Positions 1 through 11,423 of a stretch of 64,000 nt of DNA are shown here, piece after piece. Made by a program: the position numbers and the translations under genes. Source of the stretch: Chrysopilus asiliformis (Eukaryota > Arthropoda > Insecta > Diptera > Rhagionidae); NCBI GenBank assembly GCA_964034945.1, contig OZ035961.1, positions 26,327,684 through 26,391,683 of the forward strand. Direction: 5' to 3'. Each line of letters begins with the position of its first letter. Position 1 is the stretch's first letter. The notes beneath the pieces were generated by a model. That model had not been told where the DNA came from and did no database searches. It was given only the letters and a program-made list of their open reading frames with translations.

Positions 1-924
1 TAAAGTTTTAATGAAATAAAAAATATATATATACAATATATATAAAAATAAAAGACACCGAAAAGTCATCTTTTGGTTGACAGATTGTATATCATATTTT
101 TGCCTAGTCTGATGTGACAGTTTTCTGAAGGCCGTGCAGCAACGCCATCAAACAAAGTCAAAGATCCAGGATTGGGCCATTAGCGTTCACATTTTTCAAA
201 GAAAAAAACGCAAAACTTACAGCGAAAAAAGATGATCTGCATTTGCTACAGAGCAGTTCCGAAAAAATCGTCCCTCGAATATATTCTAAATTGGCCAACA
301 TGTCGAAGGAGTTATCCGAAATGGATGTCTTGGGCAAGCCCTTTTATGCAGTCTTGTAGCTTCCCTTTACACTGTGTGAGGGTCAGAGGGTAATCGGATA
401 GATGCCGCCTTCAGTATGGAAAAGATTATGGAATGGAAAAATAATTTTTTTTACTGTTTTTAAATTAATGTCCGATTAAATGGACCGTTTAAAACCTCCA
501 GAAATGGCGCATATGTGCTAAAATTCAAAGTCGACTCAAAACCATGTCTCATGTGGCTGGTAAGATGTGGAAAAGTTCTTCAAGAAAAGACACGTGGCTG
601 TGATAGAAACATCTAGGAAAAAAATTTTTACTGAAAGTCCGGACTATTCATAAAGAATTTTTCTAGTTGTGAAATTGTACGTCTTCAGTAAATTCACTTA
701 ATTATATCCTCTAACATTTTCTTGCTATTGAATATTTTACATTGCAATGCTTCACAAAATTGATAAAACAATATACTTTTATTACAAGTGTAAATATATT
801 TGTTTTCAATTTTGATTTGTTGTAAACTTATCACTTCTAATAAGTCAAAAGTAACGCCTCGGAACATGTTACATTACAAGAAAAGGGTGGAGCAGATTAC
901 ATTATGTGAAATATTTCTTTCGGG
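1..924. other. Unassigned AT-rich sequence
   Basis: I see no coding frame of useful length, no inverted termini and no clear repeat here. Short homopolymer runs and a TA-dinucleotide run near 25-50 are the only visible structure. It could be intronic, intergenic or old unrecognisable repeat. Confidence 0.5.
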
Positions 925-930
925 ATGACC

Positions 931-1104
931 TGTATGACAATGAAAATCGGATCAAAACCGCGCTAAAATTGTAGAAGATAGCAGGAGAGGGGTGTACACG
1001 AAAGGGTGGGGTCATGTTGTATGGCAATGAAAACAGGATCAAAATCGCGTTAAAATTGTAGAAGATAGCAGGAGAGGGGTTTACATTAAAGGGGGTGGGG
1101 GGTA
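931..1104. repeat. 87-bp tandem duplication, two copies
   Basis: Two adjacent diverged copies start at 931 and about 1018. Each contains a TGTATG(A/G)CAATGAAAA start and the stretch AAAATTGTAGAAGATAGCAG followed by GAGAGGGGT. The second copy runs into a G-rich segment near 1090-1110. No coding content is seen. Confidence 0.8.
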
Positions 1105-1238
1105 ATTTTTAGTTGGTGAAAAATGTGTGAGATATGACTCGTGAACCAGTGAAAACTGAATAAAAATACTTGTAGATCAGAGATATTAGAAGTGTGGTTA
1201 AGAAGAAATTTCATTCTTAATAGCATACCCTGCGGAAT

Positions 1239-1704
1239 TAGGGATGTCAAATTTTTGAAAAAAACCGGTTTTCGGTTAAACCGGTTTTTAAGACTTCGGT
1301 TTAAACCGGGCCGATTTAACCGGGTCCAAAAAACCGGTTATTAAAACACCGAAAAACCGTTTTGTTCAAATTGGGTAGGTTAGGTCTTAGACACAACAAA
1401 TACACTATAATGCAAACTAAGGACGTGAAGTGCCATATAATCCATTAAGACGCCATAAATAGCACAATATAATATTGTATTTGGTTTAGAGTGCCTAAAA
1501 AGAAGTGTTTCTAACAAATTAGTTGCACGAAAATTGGTTTAAAATTATTTTTCCGTGCAAAAAAAGTGATCAGTTTTTTGAACGGTTTTTGGCTTTAAAA
1601 AAACACCGGGTATAACCGTGCAAAAAAAAACACCGAAAAAAACCGGTTAACCGAAGCAAAAACACCAGGTAACCGGTTTAACCGGTTCTTTTTTGACATC
1701 CCTA
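1239..1704. mobile_element. hAT-type MITE (466 bp)
   Basis: The ends are inverted: TAGGGATGTCAAA on the left and a complementary TTTGACATCCCTA on the right. They are flanked by an 8-bp target duplication, TGCGGAAT at 1231-1238 and TGCGGAAC at 1705-1712 (7 of 8 match). The inside is rich in AACCGGTT-type motifs that make both halves partly palindromic. An 8-bp duplication with TAGGG-type ends is the hallmark of hAT transposons. No transposase frame is present, so the copy is non-autonomous. Confidence 0.9.
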
Positions 1705-1712
1705 TGCGGAAC

Positions 1713-4207
1713 TCTCCATGTTGGAGTGAGGTTTTTTTTTAAAATCGTGTCGGTAGGTGATATTTAAGAAAATTGATAACAAAAAAATATGAAACATTTT
1801 TTATATATGATATAATTTCTTTAATCATTCACGGTGCAGTAATTTATATGAAAAGTAAACAAACTGCCAGATTTTGAATTTTTAGGCCACTTTCGAGACA
1901 CCAGTTTTATTGAGGTTAGATATTTTTACAAAAAAATATAATTTCAAAATTTCAAAATCTCAAAATTAGAGGTTTTTTCTTCTTGTGCAGAAAGAAAATG
2001 TTTTTACTTTCCACAAGAATGTGAAAATCAACGACATTTTTGGGTAAAACTTCAAGTCTTTAAGATTTTCTGTCAGCACAAGACAAAATGTATGGCAATC
2101 TCGTTCATAATGTAAGATAAAAATATATTTCTATAGAATTTTCTGCGGTTATTGTCTCTCAGTATCGAATCAAAAGACAAAACATTCACAAAATCACAAA
2201 GAAAAATAGAAAATGTTATTTTATACGTATATATGATAATGTTGGCAACTACCCTCAGGCATCGGATTGAATTCCTGCTAAATGGTGTGAACATTCGGTT
2301 ATTTGATTTGATTAATTCGCTTATCTACACATGCAGATGAAGGGATTGGAAGTGACAACGTAAATTCAACACAATAGACTCTGCTATAGAAGTTCAAGAA
2401 TATAATATGGGTGTAACTATGCGTTTACATAGATTTATTCAACTCATCTGTTCTTTGGCCCATAATCTCACCTTACTGGAGAGCGACATCCTTGTACATA
2501 TTTGTGCCATATAGAAAATATTCATACTGAAATATCACCAGAATACGAAGACTTTCAAGGGTCTTGTTTTCCTAGTTGCTGCTGGTGAATATTCATCTTC
2601 TTCTTTTCGCACTCGCCCGATTTAAATTGCTAAAATATTTGTTGGGAAAATGCTAGAAAGGAAAATCTATATCGGGAAAAGTGAATGCCACCCCAAAAAA
2701 TCTACTCCAACTCCGTGCGATTCTATGGAAATGAACTAAAACCCTTAACCAGAAGCCACCACCTCAGTCGGCCGCGTTCATTCAGAAATATCCCAACGAC
2801 CGACGTGATAAATCCCTATCGTCGCTCTTGTAAGAAAGGGATACTAACATGAATGGCCATACATTCAAATAAATGCATATGTATATATGAGGATTTTGGC
2901 AGGAACGAAGGAATTTATTGATTTTAATTAGAGGTATTATTATCTCACGTGTCCCATGTAACTGAAGTGTCCTTTACCTTTTTTGATTTCAATTGAAAGG
3001 AAAATTCCGATACAGTAAACATTCCCGCAAGGAGAAACTGAAGGAAATTCAAACAAAATTGAATTTATCTCCATTATTTTAAGGTGCCATAGAACTATTA
3101 ACAAAACCCAGAATAATTTCGTTGTAAATCCATACAATTTTGCAGAATATTTGTGATATTTTCGAAATCAAATCGTATTTATAAATGAGCTATCGAAGCT
3201 ATCGAAATTTTATATAACGAACAATGCTATATCCTTGGACCAAAAGAATAATATCCACAAAACAAAACACGACATACATAAACATTGCCAAAAACAATAA
3301 TAATAAATATACTGAATCAAAGAATGGCTAAAGGCGAACAATAGAATTTTTCTATATATGTAGATATGTGTCTGGTCTGGAAAATCAACAATTATTGTCA
3401 TATATGCGGAAAAGTCAGTCAAGCAAAAGAGATAGTGAAATTTGATTTATATTCAATTCCAATGGGGCTAAAGATTCTTATGCTTAGTCAATGCCCACCA
3501 GATTTCCATTGGTTTGGAGGATTTGATTGTGTCGTCGCTGTTATTTTAACTCTTTCTTAAAGGAATTTCATTGAATAAATCTGGTAGGATGAAAATGACA
3601 TTCGCAAACTTTTGGTTATTTATTATAGTCGAAAATATCCTCATATCCCTAAAATATAAGTGAACTTGGAATGAGTAAAATTCTTTCATATTTAAGTTTT
3701 TTAATTGTTAAATCGTTTTTCTTAAGCTGACACTCTCAAGGCACTGAAATATGAACATTTTTTTTAACAATTTTCACACAATGTATTTGCTTAGAATATT
3801 TAAGGAAAATCCAGAATATCAAAACGCCTATTTGTAGCTTTCAAATAATTTTTAACGGATGTTCTTGTAAAAAAAAAAGTTAAGCATATTTGTAGGCGGT
3901 TCCGAAATTGGAAGAAAGTAAAACACGAACAAAAGCGATAACTTATCCAGGCAACAGAGTGTTAAGTAAAAACTTAATAAAAATGACAAAAAATTGGTTC
4001 TTAAAGTATGCTCAAAATAAAATTACAATTTAAAAGATATCTTATATAAAAACTATGATTACCAGGCAATCGTGAAATACCCTATACGGTGTGATTGTAA
4101 AATTTCAAATAGATTCAATTGGATTATAGCATTTCGATAGAAAGATTTTCATGTATTAGATTTTCATGTATAAAGGACTTATGTAAAATCGCCATATTAG
4201 ATTTAGT
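1713..4207. other. Unassigned sequence
   Basis: About 2.5 kb with no feature I can support. Open frames are all below about 75 codons, resemble no family I know and occur on both strands as expected by chance. It may be host intron or intergenic DNA. Confidence 0.45.
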
Positions 4208-4862
4208 ATACCGTTTGTAACACAAAAACTACACCAGGGTGTTAAGGACGACAAGAGATTTTCATTTCCGCATGTCTGTCTGTCTGTCCGTCTGACTGTC
4301 TGTCCGTTTGTCTGTCCGTCTGTCTGTCCGTCTGTCTGTCCGTCTGTCTCCCCGTCTGTCTGTCTGTCCGTCTGTCTGTCCGTCTGTATGTCCGTCTGTA
4401 TGTCCCTCCGAGAATATCATAACTTTCGACAGGATTGAGCTAGAGACCTGAAATTTTCTATAGACATATTTCTCGTAAATGTTCAGGCTGAGTTCTTGAA
4501 CGGGAAAAATCAGACCATTCATTCATCCCTCCCCCATACAAACGAAACAGTTTTTCACAATTTTCTAGAAAACGGCGAGTCGTATTGAAAAATCGGAATA
4601 TGTAAAATGTGTTTTGAATATAATTTTACATAACTTATCTATACATCAAAATCCGGTTGGACTACTCCTTCTCCCCTCCCCCATATGGTGTACAATATCG
4701 AAAAATTTATAGAGACGAAATGTGTTTAGAAGATGATTTAACATAACCGTTCCATACATCCAAATCCAATTGAACCAATCCTTCTCTACAAAAAAAGTTT
4801 ATCTGCCATAGACTATTTGACGATTGGCTCCTGACAATTGCAGCTTTTTTTTTGTTATGTTT
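4208..4862 (+). repeat. Interspersed repeat family A, copy 1
   Basis: The copy starts at ATACCGTTTGTAAC. It then carries ACACCAGGGTGTTA, a (CTGT/CCGT)n block at about 4270-4410, ATTGAGCTAGAGACCTGAAA, TTCTTGAACGGG, CGAAAACGGCGAGTCGTATT and a tail with CCAATCCTTCTC and TTTGACGAT. The same ordered blocks recur at 19.85, 28.9 and 55.07 kb, so this is one dispersed family. It has no terminal inverted repeats and no coding capacity that I can see, and its class is unknown. Frames read through the tetranucleotide block are repeat artefacts. Confidence 0.85.
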
Positions 4863-4997
4863 TAAATAAACGGTTTTCTTAATTTTTTTTAAGGCTTTTT
4901 TAAGTTATGTTTTCGAACATGCTTTTTGGGCATTTTAAACGTCAATTTGTATTTAAGTATACTTAATGGATTATTAGGAATAATTGCTCAAGGCATT

Positions 4998-5066
4998 CAA
5001 GGCATTTATGTAATTTAAAAGAATTTATGAAATTTAATGTCAAGGCATTTATGTAATTTAAAAGAA
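4998..5066. repeat. 26-bp direct duplication, 43-bp period
   Basis: The stretch CAAGGCATTTATGTAATTTA plus AAAGAA occurs at 4998-5023 and again at 5041-5066 without mismatch. It is a local tandem duplication. Confidence 0.85.
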
Positions 5067-6485
5067 AAATGAATTTGAAAACAGAATAGGGTAAATTTTT
5101 TAAGAAGGGTGGTGGCCTTCTAGGGGGTTGAAATCTTTTTTGTTACAATTTTTGTTTATAAATAAGAATAAATATTTTTTCGTGTGCGTAGTTCAAGCAT
5201 TTGCATAAATCGAGGATTGCGTAAATCGATATTTGCCAGTATTTACATAATCACGAGAGTTCGACAGTCATTGATCGGTAAAATCAAGAAGTGATTGATA
5301 AAAGCAAAAAAAAATTAGTCCAAAAAAAAATTGTTTTTTGAGTCTAGATTTTTATTGTAAATATTTTTTTTAAATTGCAAATAGAAATAATTTTAAAAAA
5401 TTGAAGAAATCTTGCTAAGTTTGTGGTAATCTGCCAGGGTTAAAGCAAATAGTGTTGACCCAGTTATAGCCCGAAATGGAGAAGAATTAATGACCCAATT
5501 TTTATTAATAATTCAATTTAACACACGCCAACGCAATTTTCGAAGAATAGCATGAAAATAACAACACAATAGACTCCGCAGCGGTCAAAAACTCCAAAAT
5601 ATATAAGAATGAAAGCGTCTACGAATTAATTCCAATGAACGTCCTCAGACCTACATCACACGATCACCAGAAAATTGATGGCGTCTTATTAAGCGGAAAA
5701 ATATCTAAGATCATGAAAATCTTTTGGCAGAACTCATATCTTATGCGTGTTATAAAAAAAAAACATACACACAACGCCACATACATATTTTAGCCCACCT
5801 TCAAAAGGCAATATGGGATTTAATGCGACGCGATTTACAAAACTCTGCTTAACAGAAATTAAATGAAATTATTCTCAAATGGAATTTCTCGCTTTGATCA
5901 TATGACACATGCGATCATCTTTTGGCATTTGAAAAGGTTCTTCTCATTTTCCGACTTTGTGTGTTTTGATCGTGATTAGTTCCCGCGATGCCGGCCGTTG
6001 CAATGAAAAGAGTTTGCTGCCGCAACGGTGACAGATTACACTCAGTCAGGGAAAATTAATTACGTTTGGCACTGATCCTTATAGTTTACATGTCGTAAAA
6101 TCTGCTCATCGATTTGTCATAAAAATAAAATAATGAAAAAATCATCCGACATTGTTAACACACAATCGACCTGACGGCAATGGGGTATGGAAGAGATTTT
6201 CATCTAACAGAATTTGATCACAAAACACTGACGGAAATTTTATGACAGTATTTTAACGTTGATTAATTTGGGAACATTAAAAGAAAATTGTCTTGAAATA
6301 TTGAGATTTTAAAAATTAATTTCAAAACAAAGAAATGTTTTGCGGTGAATTTAAAGCATGTAAACAGATCATTGTTCTGTTTTATGTTGAAGAAAAGTTG
6401 TGTTTTGGTTTGTTATGGGAAGGTGAAATGTTTGTTTTTCAATTATAATTGTTAGTAAAGCATACATAAATACTTTTTTAAAATT
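5067..6485. other. Unassigned sequence
   Basis: AT-rich sequence with no gene or bounded element visible. TTAACACACGCC near 5520 resembles the ends of the TTAA elements described elsewhere, but I found no matching right end. Confidence 0.4.
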
Positions 6486-6487
6486 AT

Positions 6488-6665
6488 GACAGTGAAACCC
6501 GGTTACAACCACAAAAAAGGGGTTGAAGAATTTGGTCAGCATAACCGGTTGGTGGTTATGTAGTTAAAATAGAAAAAATACTAATAGGTTCCAGCTGTGA
6601 CCTGAAATGGTTGCCGTTATAGCAGGTATGTCGCTGTCAACTATATCGTAATAAACGGTTTTCGA
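6488..6665. mobile_element. Possible pogo/Tigger-like MITE relic
   Basis: The segment opens with ACAGTGAAACCCGGTTACAA and contains paired GGTTATGTAG and GCCGTTATAGCAGG blocks. These resemble the CAGTG-AAACC-CG termini of pogo/Tigger-type elements. I could not find a clean mirrored end or target duplication, so this is a resemblance only. Confidence 0.3.
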
Positions 6666-6689
6666 TCTATATTAAACTAGAATTTGTCT

Positions 6690-7030
6690 GTAATTACATG
6701 GCTCTAGCTTTATTAGTTTTTGAGAAATCTTGTACAGAAATTGACAGACAGATTGACAGACAGACTGACATACAGACTGACAGACAGACAGACAGACAGA
6801 CTGACATACAGACTGACAGACAGACAGACAGACAGACTGACAGACAGACTGACAGACAGACTGACAGACAGACTGACAGACAGATTGACAGACAGACTGA
6901 CAGACAGAAAGACATTTTTGTAATAATGCGTCAATTGACTCAGGAGTGCTCGGGAAATGCTTTTTAGGCAAAATTAAGAAGTCGAAATGTTTCATGAATA
7001 CAATACTTTATTACACTACGTATAAGAAAG
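6690..7030. repeat. (GACA)n-cored interspersed repeat, family C-like
   Basis: A GACAGACAGACT/GACATACAGACT array fills about 6741-6908. It is preceded by CATGGCTCTAGCTTTATTAG and followed by ATTTTTGTAATAATGCG and TCATGAATACAATACTTTA near 6992-7010. That last string also ends the family C copies at 37.1 and 52.0 kb. All six reading frames through the array stay open because it lacks stops. These frames (SVCQ and TDRQ repeats) are not genes. Confidence 0.75.
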
Positions 7031-7319
7031 TGAAAAAGTTGTCGGAGTTGACGGAATTGTTGAGATCGGCCAAACTATGTTTGGCAAAAGAAAGTACTAT
7101 CGTAGAAAGCAGTTTCAAATGAGTTGAGAAAAATATCGGTCGATGTTTTTTAGTTCTTGTTGAAAGACAAGTAAAAAAAAACTTTGAGCCCAATAATTAA
7201 AGACTAAATTCTTTCGAAAGCCACCATTATATTTGAATCCTGGAATCCTGGTGATGTTTTGGAGGAAGAAGGTTTTTACTCTTTCAAAGTAAATTATTCC
7301 ATTTATTTCGCCGATTCCA

Positions 7320-7590
7320 GTACAAGCTTCAAGTTCTTGAACGGGAAAAATCGAATCATTCCTTCTCGAAAACGGTGCATCGTTAAGAAAAATTCAAACA
7401 GGCAAAATGTGTTCAGATTTGTCCCGTTCAAAAACTTGAAGCCTGTACACAAATGTGTTCCATACATAAAAATTCAATCGAACAATTTTCTCCTCCACGC
7501 AAAGAAATGGAATTTTTTTAAACAAAAATTTTGTTCGTCCTGAGATAGAGTATTTGACGACAGCCTGCTGGCAACTGTGGCTTTTCTTAT
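7320..7590 (+). repeat. Family A fragment with internal inverted repeat
   Basis: The fragment shares TTCTTGAACGGGAAAA, CGAAAACGGTGCATCGT, CAAAATGTGTT, CATACATAAAAATTCAAT and GAGTATTTGACGA with family A, but lacks the tetranucleotide core. Unusually, a 27-bp arm at 7320-7346 is repeated inverted at 7422-7448 with about three mismatches. The family A line TTCTTGAACGGG is therefore present on both strands within 130 bp. Confidence 0.7.
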
Positions 7591-7787
7591 GTTTTTGAAA
7601 CATTTGAACCATAATTTAAAAAAAAAATTTGTGCCACAGGATTTTTTTGTAGGGAAGTATTTTGCAGGAAGTTGAAATCGCATTTAAAGTATTCTCGTTA
7701 CACATTTTAACAAAAAAAAGCTGGTTTTAAGACAAGCCCCAATAATTTGACACCCATTGTAAAAAAACAACAACTTTCGTCTATAAA

Positions 7788-8175
7788 TAGGGTGACCATA
7801 CGTCCCGGAATGGTCTAGGTAGTCCCGGATTTATGCACATTGTCCCGGCGTTCTGGGAACTAAACTTTTGTCCCGGAATTATGCAATCTAGTGTAGTAAA
7901 TTCTTAATCACTAAAAAATTTACCTCAAAATTGCTGCTATCTCAAAAGGGCATTTTTCTTTAAACATTTCGCCTGCGGCTCTTTTTATTAGAAAGATTTC
8001 AAGAGTGTAATTTTTGTTTATGAATAATTTTGAAACAACCCGTCTTCGCTCTGATCAGGCTTTCAAATTTGTTCGCGAGTAATTTCTAAGCATTCAAAAT
8101 TTCCTCACACTTCGTCTCCAACGCACTTCAAAGGAACTCGTCCCGGATTAACACAAAAACAATATGGTCACCCTA
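7788..8175. mobile_element. hAT-type MITE with perfect 8-bp target duplication
   Basis: The termini are TAGGGTGACCATA and its complement TATGGTCACCCTA. The flanking 8-mer TCTATAAA at 7780-7787 is repeated exactly at 8176-8183. The interior repeats the words TCCCGGA and CCGGAATT. There is no transposase frame. This is the best-defined element in the first 10 kb. A relative lies at 26813-27303. Confidence 0.93.
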
Positions 8176-8183
8176 TCTATAAA

Positions 8184-9644
8184 CAATTGAAAATATAATT
8201 TTAACACGTTGTCCACTATTCGAATATGATTTTCATCCGGTGCGAGGGAAGAAGAGAAAAGTGGTTTCAATTGATTATAACAAAAAAAATCTAAAATATG
8301 TTTCAAGTTTATATTTTTGTAGTTAGTTTTTCTGCTTTGCGTATATTTTCCAAACAATTCAAAAAGATTTCATTCAATTTTTTTCGAATTTCAATACAAT
8401 TGACTTTTATCTTTAACGAATCTGCTGACACCTGTTGAGTAATGAATGAACCTAATCAAAAGCTTTTTAATCCCACTAGTCATATGTAGATGGCGTCGAG
8501 CGACTTTATTTTGAACGTAAATTAATCCACCGCCCATTTCTCCCTTCCAAAACAGACTGATTAGGAGAAGTTCATTTCAGAAATCCAAATTACTCTCCAT
8601 ACCTGAGAAACAGTTAAATTAATAGACCTAAATCAACTTCTGACATTGCCCCTCCATCAAATTTTGACACGGTTTGAATGGGCTTTCATTTCCACTTAAA
8701 CTTTATTTGATTTACTTGAATATTCATTTATTTCCATTGTTTAAGGGGAGGGCGCTGAACGGACACTCCTGCATTTCAGTGAATAGGCAAGTACCACTAC
8801 AATTACAAAGTCAGATGTTTTGTTTCCCCTTCGTTTGCGGGAGGTGTCAGACGATAGTCTCATGTTTACTGAGAGTTTTTTTTCTGTATTCTTTTATTTC
8901 GTACGAGCCATAAATCAAAATGGCTGAGCCGTTGTTCCGACGTGTGTTGCCAGATACTTTCGGCATTTTTCTTTCAGGTGATTTCGATTCAGAAAATGAT
9001 GATCAAAGGTGAATTTCAATTTATCGGTGTTTCAGAAATTAATTCAATAATGATTGTTTAACATTTTTTTAAATTATCGATTTTTTAATTTTATAACTTT
9101 GTTAATGACAAAGTATTTCAAAATGTCATCGAATTTATCGACTAAACTGGAGGAAATCGTTAAATTTTGGTGAAATTTATCGTCAGAACCAAGTTTAAAT
9201 AAAGCGCAAAACACAACTAGCGCGACACAACATTTACGGCGACATTGCAGATTTTAAACTCATAGTACCCTATGCTTTTGTATACTATCAATCTGACCAA
9301 CTTTGTCGTCGTAAAAAGTTGACTCGGTTTTAACTTTTGTCGGTTAGCTCGCCGACAAAATTTCATGGTTGATTCAAAATGAAATCTTAAGGGAACGTCA
9401 TAAAATTTAAATTTCGTCAATCAAAAGGAAACTAAGGAAAGTATTAGGAAATACAGTCCGTATGCTGTGTTGTTTAGATTCACATCCCTAACTTGTATGA
9501 TAATTGGTAACAAAAATTTATATTTTTTGTAAAAATGTTATATTTTTATATAAAAAAAATGTTACCGTCCGACTGTCAAAATGGAATGAATAGGAATGAT
9601 ATTTGGTTCCAGATAAAGATTAGCCACTGAATATAATCTACAAA
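8184..9644. other. Unassigned sequence with one small hairpin
   Basis: I recognise no gene or element. The only notable structure is TTTTGTCGG near 9337 facing its complement CCGACAAAA about 9 bases downstream, a 9-bp stem. Open frames here look random. Confidence 0.4.
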
Positions 9645-9764
9645 TAGAGTCGAATTCCGATAAGTCAAATCACGATAACTCAAAGTCCTCGATAACTCGA
9701 ACTCCTCGATAACTCGATTTGTCGTCTGTTCCCGTTATGTTCGACATATCGCGGTTTGACTGTA
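9645..9764. mobile_element. Short pogo/Tigger-like MITE (TA-flanked)
   Basis: TA at both edges encloses a 116-bp unit. The right end reads GCGGTTTGACTG in front of TA, and the left begins GAGTCGAATTCCGATAAGTC. The inside has three CGATAACTCGAA-type words. CAGTCAAACC-type ends with (A/T)CGATA-(A/T)-TCGAA repeats are characteristic of pogo/Tigger MITEs. The left terminus is eroded, so the class is likely but not certain. Confidence 0.6.
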
Positions 9765-10550
9765 TATAAAAAAAAAATATTTTATTGGAAATCTCAGTTA
9801 CAAAGTAGTTAAAAAGGAAATCACCAATTTTTGACCGGTCACGCTGCAAAGTTCAACAAAAAAAAAGTTTTAAACCGAATCCAGGTAAAAAAAAAGTTTC
9901 AAATTTTGCTCGGAGGAGTGGCTGTGTAAGAGAATGAAAACTATACTACCTGGTTTTCTAAAAATGAAAAAAGAAAGGCCTTTCTGTTAGCTACGCATGA
10001 AGCCATAACCAAAAATTTACTACAAATTTGTGCTTGGTAAAAAAAAATTGTAGGCGTGGCGAAAATATAGAGTGATTTTTCTAAAGTCTAAAAAAAATGA
10101 CGTTTCAATCATTTTGTAATAGAGACATCAAATGTGAAATCAATTAAATCTAATCTCAGTTCTCAGTAAGTCCATTACAAGTTTATTTAAGCGACATGAT
10201 GGAATTTTAATGTTTTGAATTATTGTCATATATGTATGTTTATTCACTTGGCTAGAGTGACATATGGGAGATACCATAGAAAAAAAAATCAAATCATTAG
10301 TAAAAATGAAACACATTTTAAATGAAAAATACTGACGTCGATCAAAAAAGTTGAATCCAGTACTGGAAAGATAAAAAACTAGTCCCATACCGTTTAAGTA
10401 TTTTCGAAAATTACCGGTTCGATCATAGCATAGATTTTTAGCTCTCTATAATGATATCTTGGTTTATTAAGCGCTTATACGGTCAATAGTTGAACACCTA
10501 ATCATAAGAGACACATTTTCACAGCTCATTTCAAACGAGAATTCATTAAA
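9765..10550. other. Unassigned sequence
   Basis: There are poly-A-rich tracts and short random frames. No ends, repeats or coding signals can be defended. Confidence 0.4.
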
Positions 10551-10700
10551 TTTTTATAATTTTATTGGCAAACCTAAGCTCGATTCGATCCAATGTGTAT
10601 GGAAAGCCGGCCGATCTATTAAGAGTACACGGTTAAAATAATTGGACTGTCTTTTAATCCCATTTCTGGAGTTCGACATTTTTTTGACTAACTGGCTGGC

Positions 10701-10970
10701 TGACTGATTGACTGACTGATTGACTGACTGATTGACTGACTGATTGACTGACTGATTGACTGACTGATTGACTGACTGATTGACTGACTGATTGACTGAC
10801 TGATTGACTGACTGATTGACTGACTGATTGACTGACTGATTGACTGACTGATTGACTGACTGATTGACTGACTGATTGACTGACTGATTGACTGACTGAT
10901 TGACTGACTGATTGACTGAGTGATTGACTGACTGATTGACTGACTGATTGACTGACTGATTGACTGAGTC
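10701..10970. repeat. 12-bp minisatellite (TGATTGACTGAC)n
   Basis: About 22 units of 12 bp run head to tail with rare single-base variants. They keep the minus strand open as a (Gln-Ser-Val-Asn)n string that begins and ends in non-repeat sequence. The period is a multiple of three, so the open frame is a by-product of the repeat. The array lies 5' of a Helitron 3' tail and is probably inside that element. Confidence 0.92.
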
Positions 10971-10984
10971 AGTCATCAACGCCC

Positions 10985-11423
10985 AGCCCAAACCCATTAA
11001 ACTAGAAACTTGAAACTTTCACAGTATGTCCCAACCATCATGTAGGCGCTCACTAAGGCGGGGTTTTCCGAAAGTTTACCGCTAAGGGGTTGAAGAGGGT
11101 TTGGGTGTTTTTAAAACTTGATTTTCGCCATGAATTCTGCTCAATAGGAGGCTGAAAAGTTTCACTTGTGGGTTTTCGGGGTCGCCGATCATGAATCCGG
11201 TGTTAGATTTTCGAAATTAGAAACGGAAGGTCCTGTAAGGGTAATGTAAATATCCTTTTTCTCATTTTTTGCTGGTCATTAATCTGGTGTTAGACTAATT
11301 CGCAATGGAGAGTCCTGCAAGGATAAGATTTTTCTCAAAAGTTTTTAAGTTCTTTCCGGTTTTCTTCGTATTCTAAAACTTATGCAAAAAACTTAACCCG
11401 GCAACGACGGGTATGCAAGCTAG
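10985..11423 (+). mobile_element. Helitron-like element, 3' part
   Basis: The 3' end shows the Helitron signature: AACTTAACCCGGCAACGACG, a 5-bp ACCCG/CGGGT hairpin around a 7-base loop, then GTATGCAAG and CTAG at 11420-11423 followed by T. The same tail ends the short element at 57314. The 5' end was not located, and the 12-bp minisatellite upstream probably belongs to the element. No Rep/helicase coding sequence is visible, so it is non-autonomous. Confidence 0.75.

Noticed and set aside
4262..4522. Minus-strand frame with Asp-Gly-Gln-Thr-Asp repeats
   Set aside because: It runs through the tetranucleotide core of a family A repeat, and the same artefact recurs at 33.3 and 49.3 kb.
6672..6995. 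Overlapping open frames on both strands with Cys-Gln-Ser-Val or Thr-Asp-Arg-Gln repeats
   Set aside because: The array has few stops in any frame. Coexisting open frames on both strands indicate simple repeat, not coding.
10554..10997. 147-codon minus-strand frame of Gln-Ser-Val-Asn repeats
   Set aside because: It is the translation of a 12-bp minisatellite. The period keeps the frame open without selection, and the flanks show no protein family.
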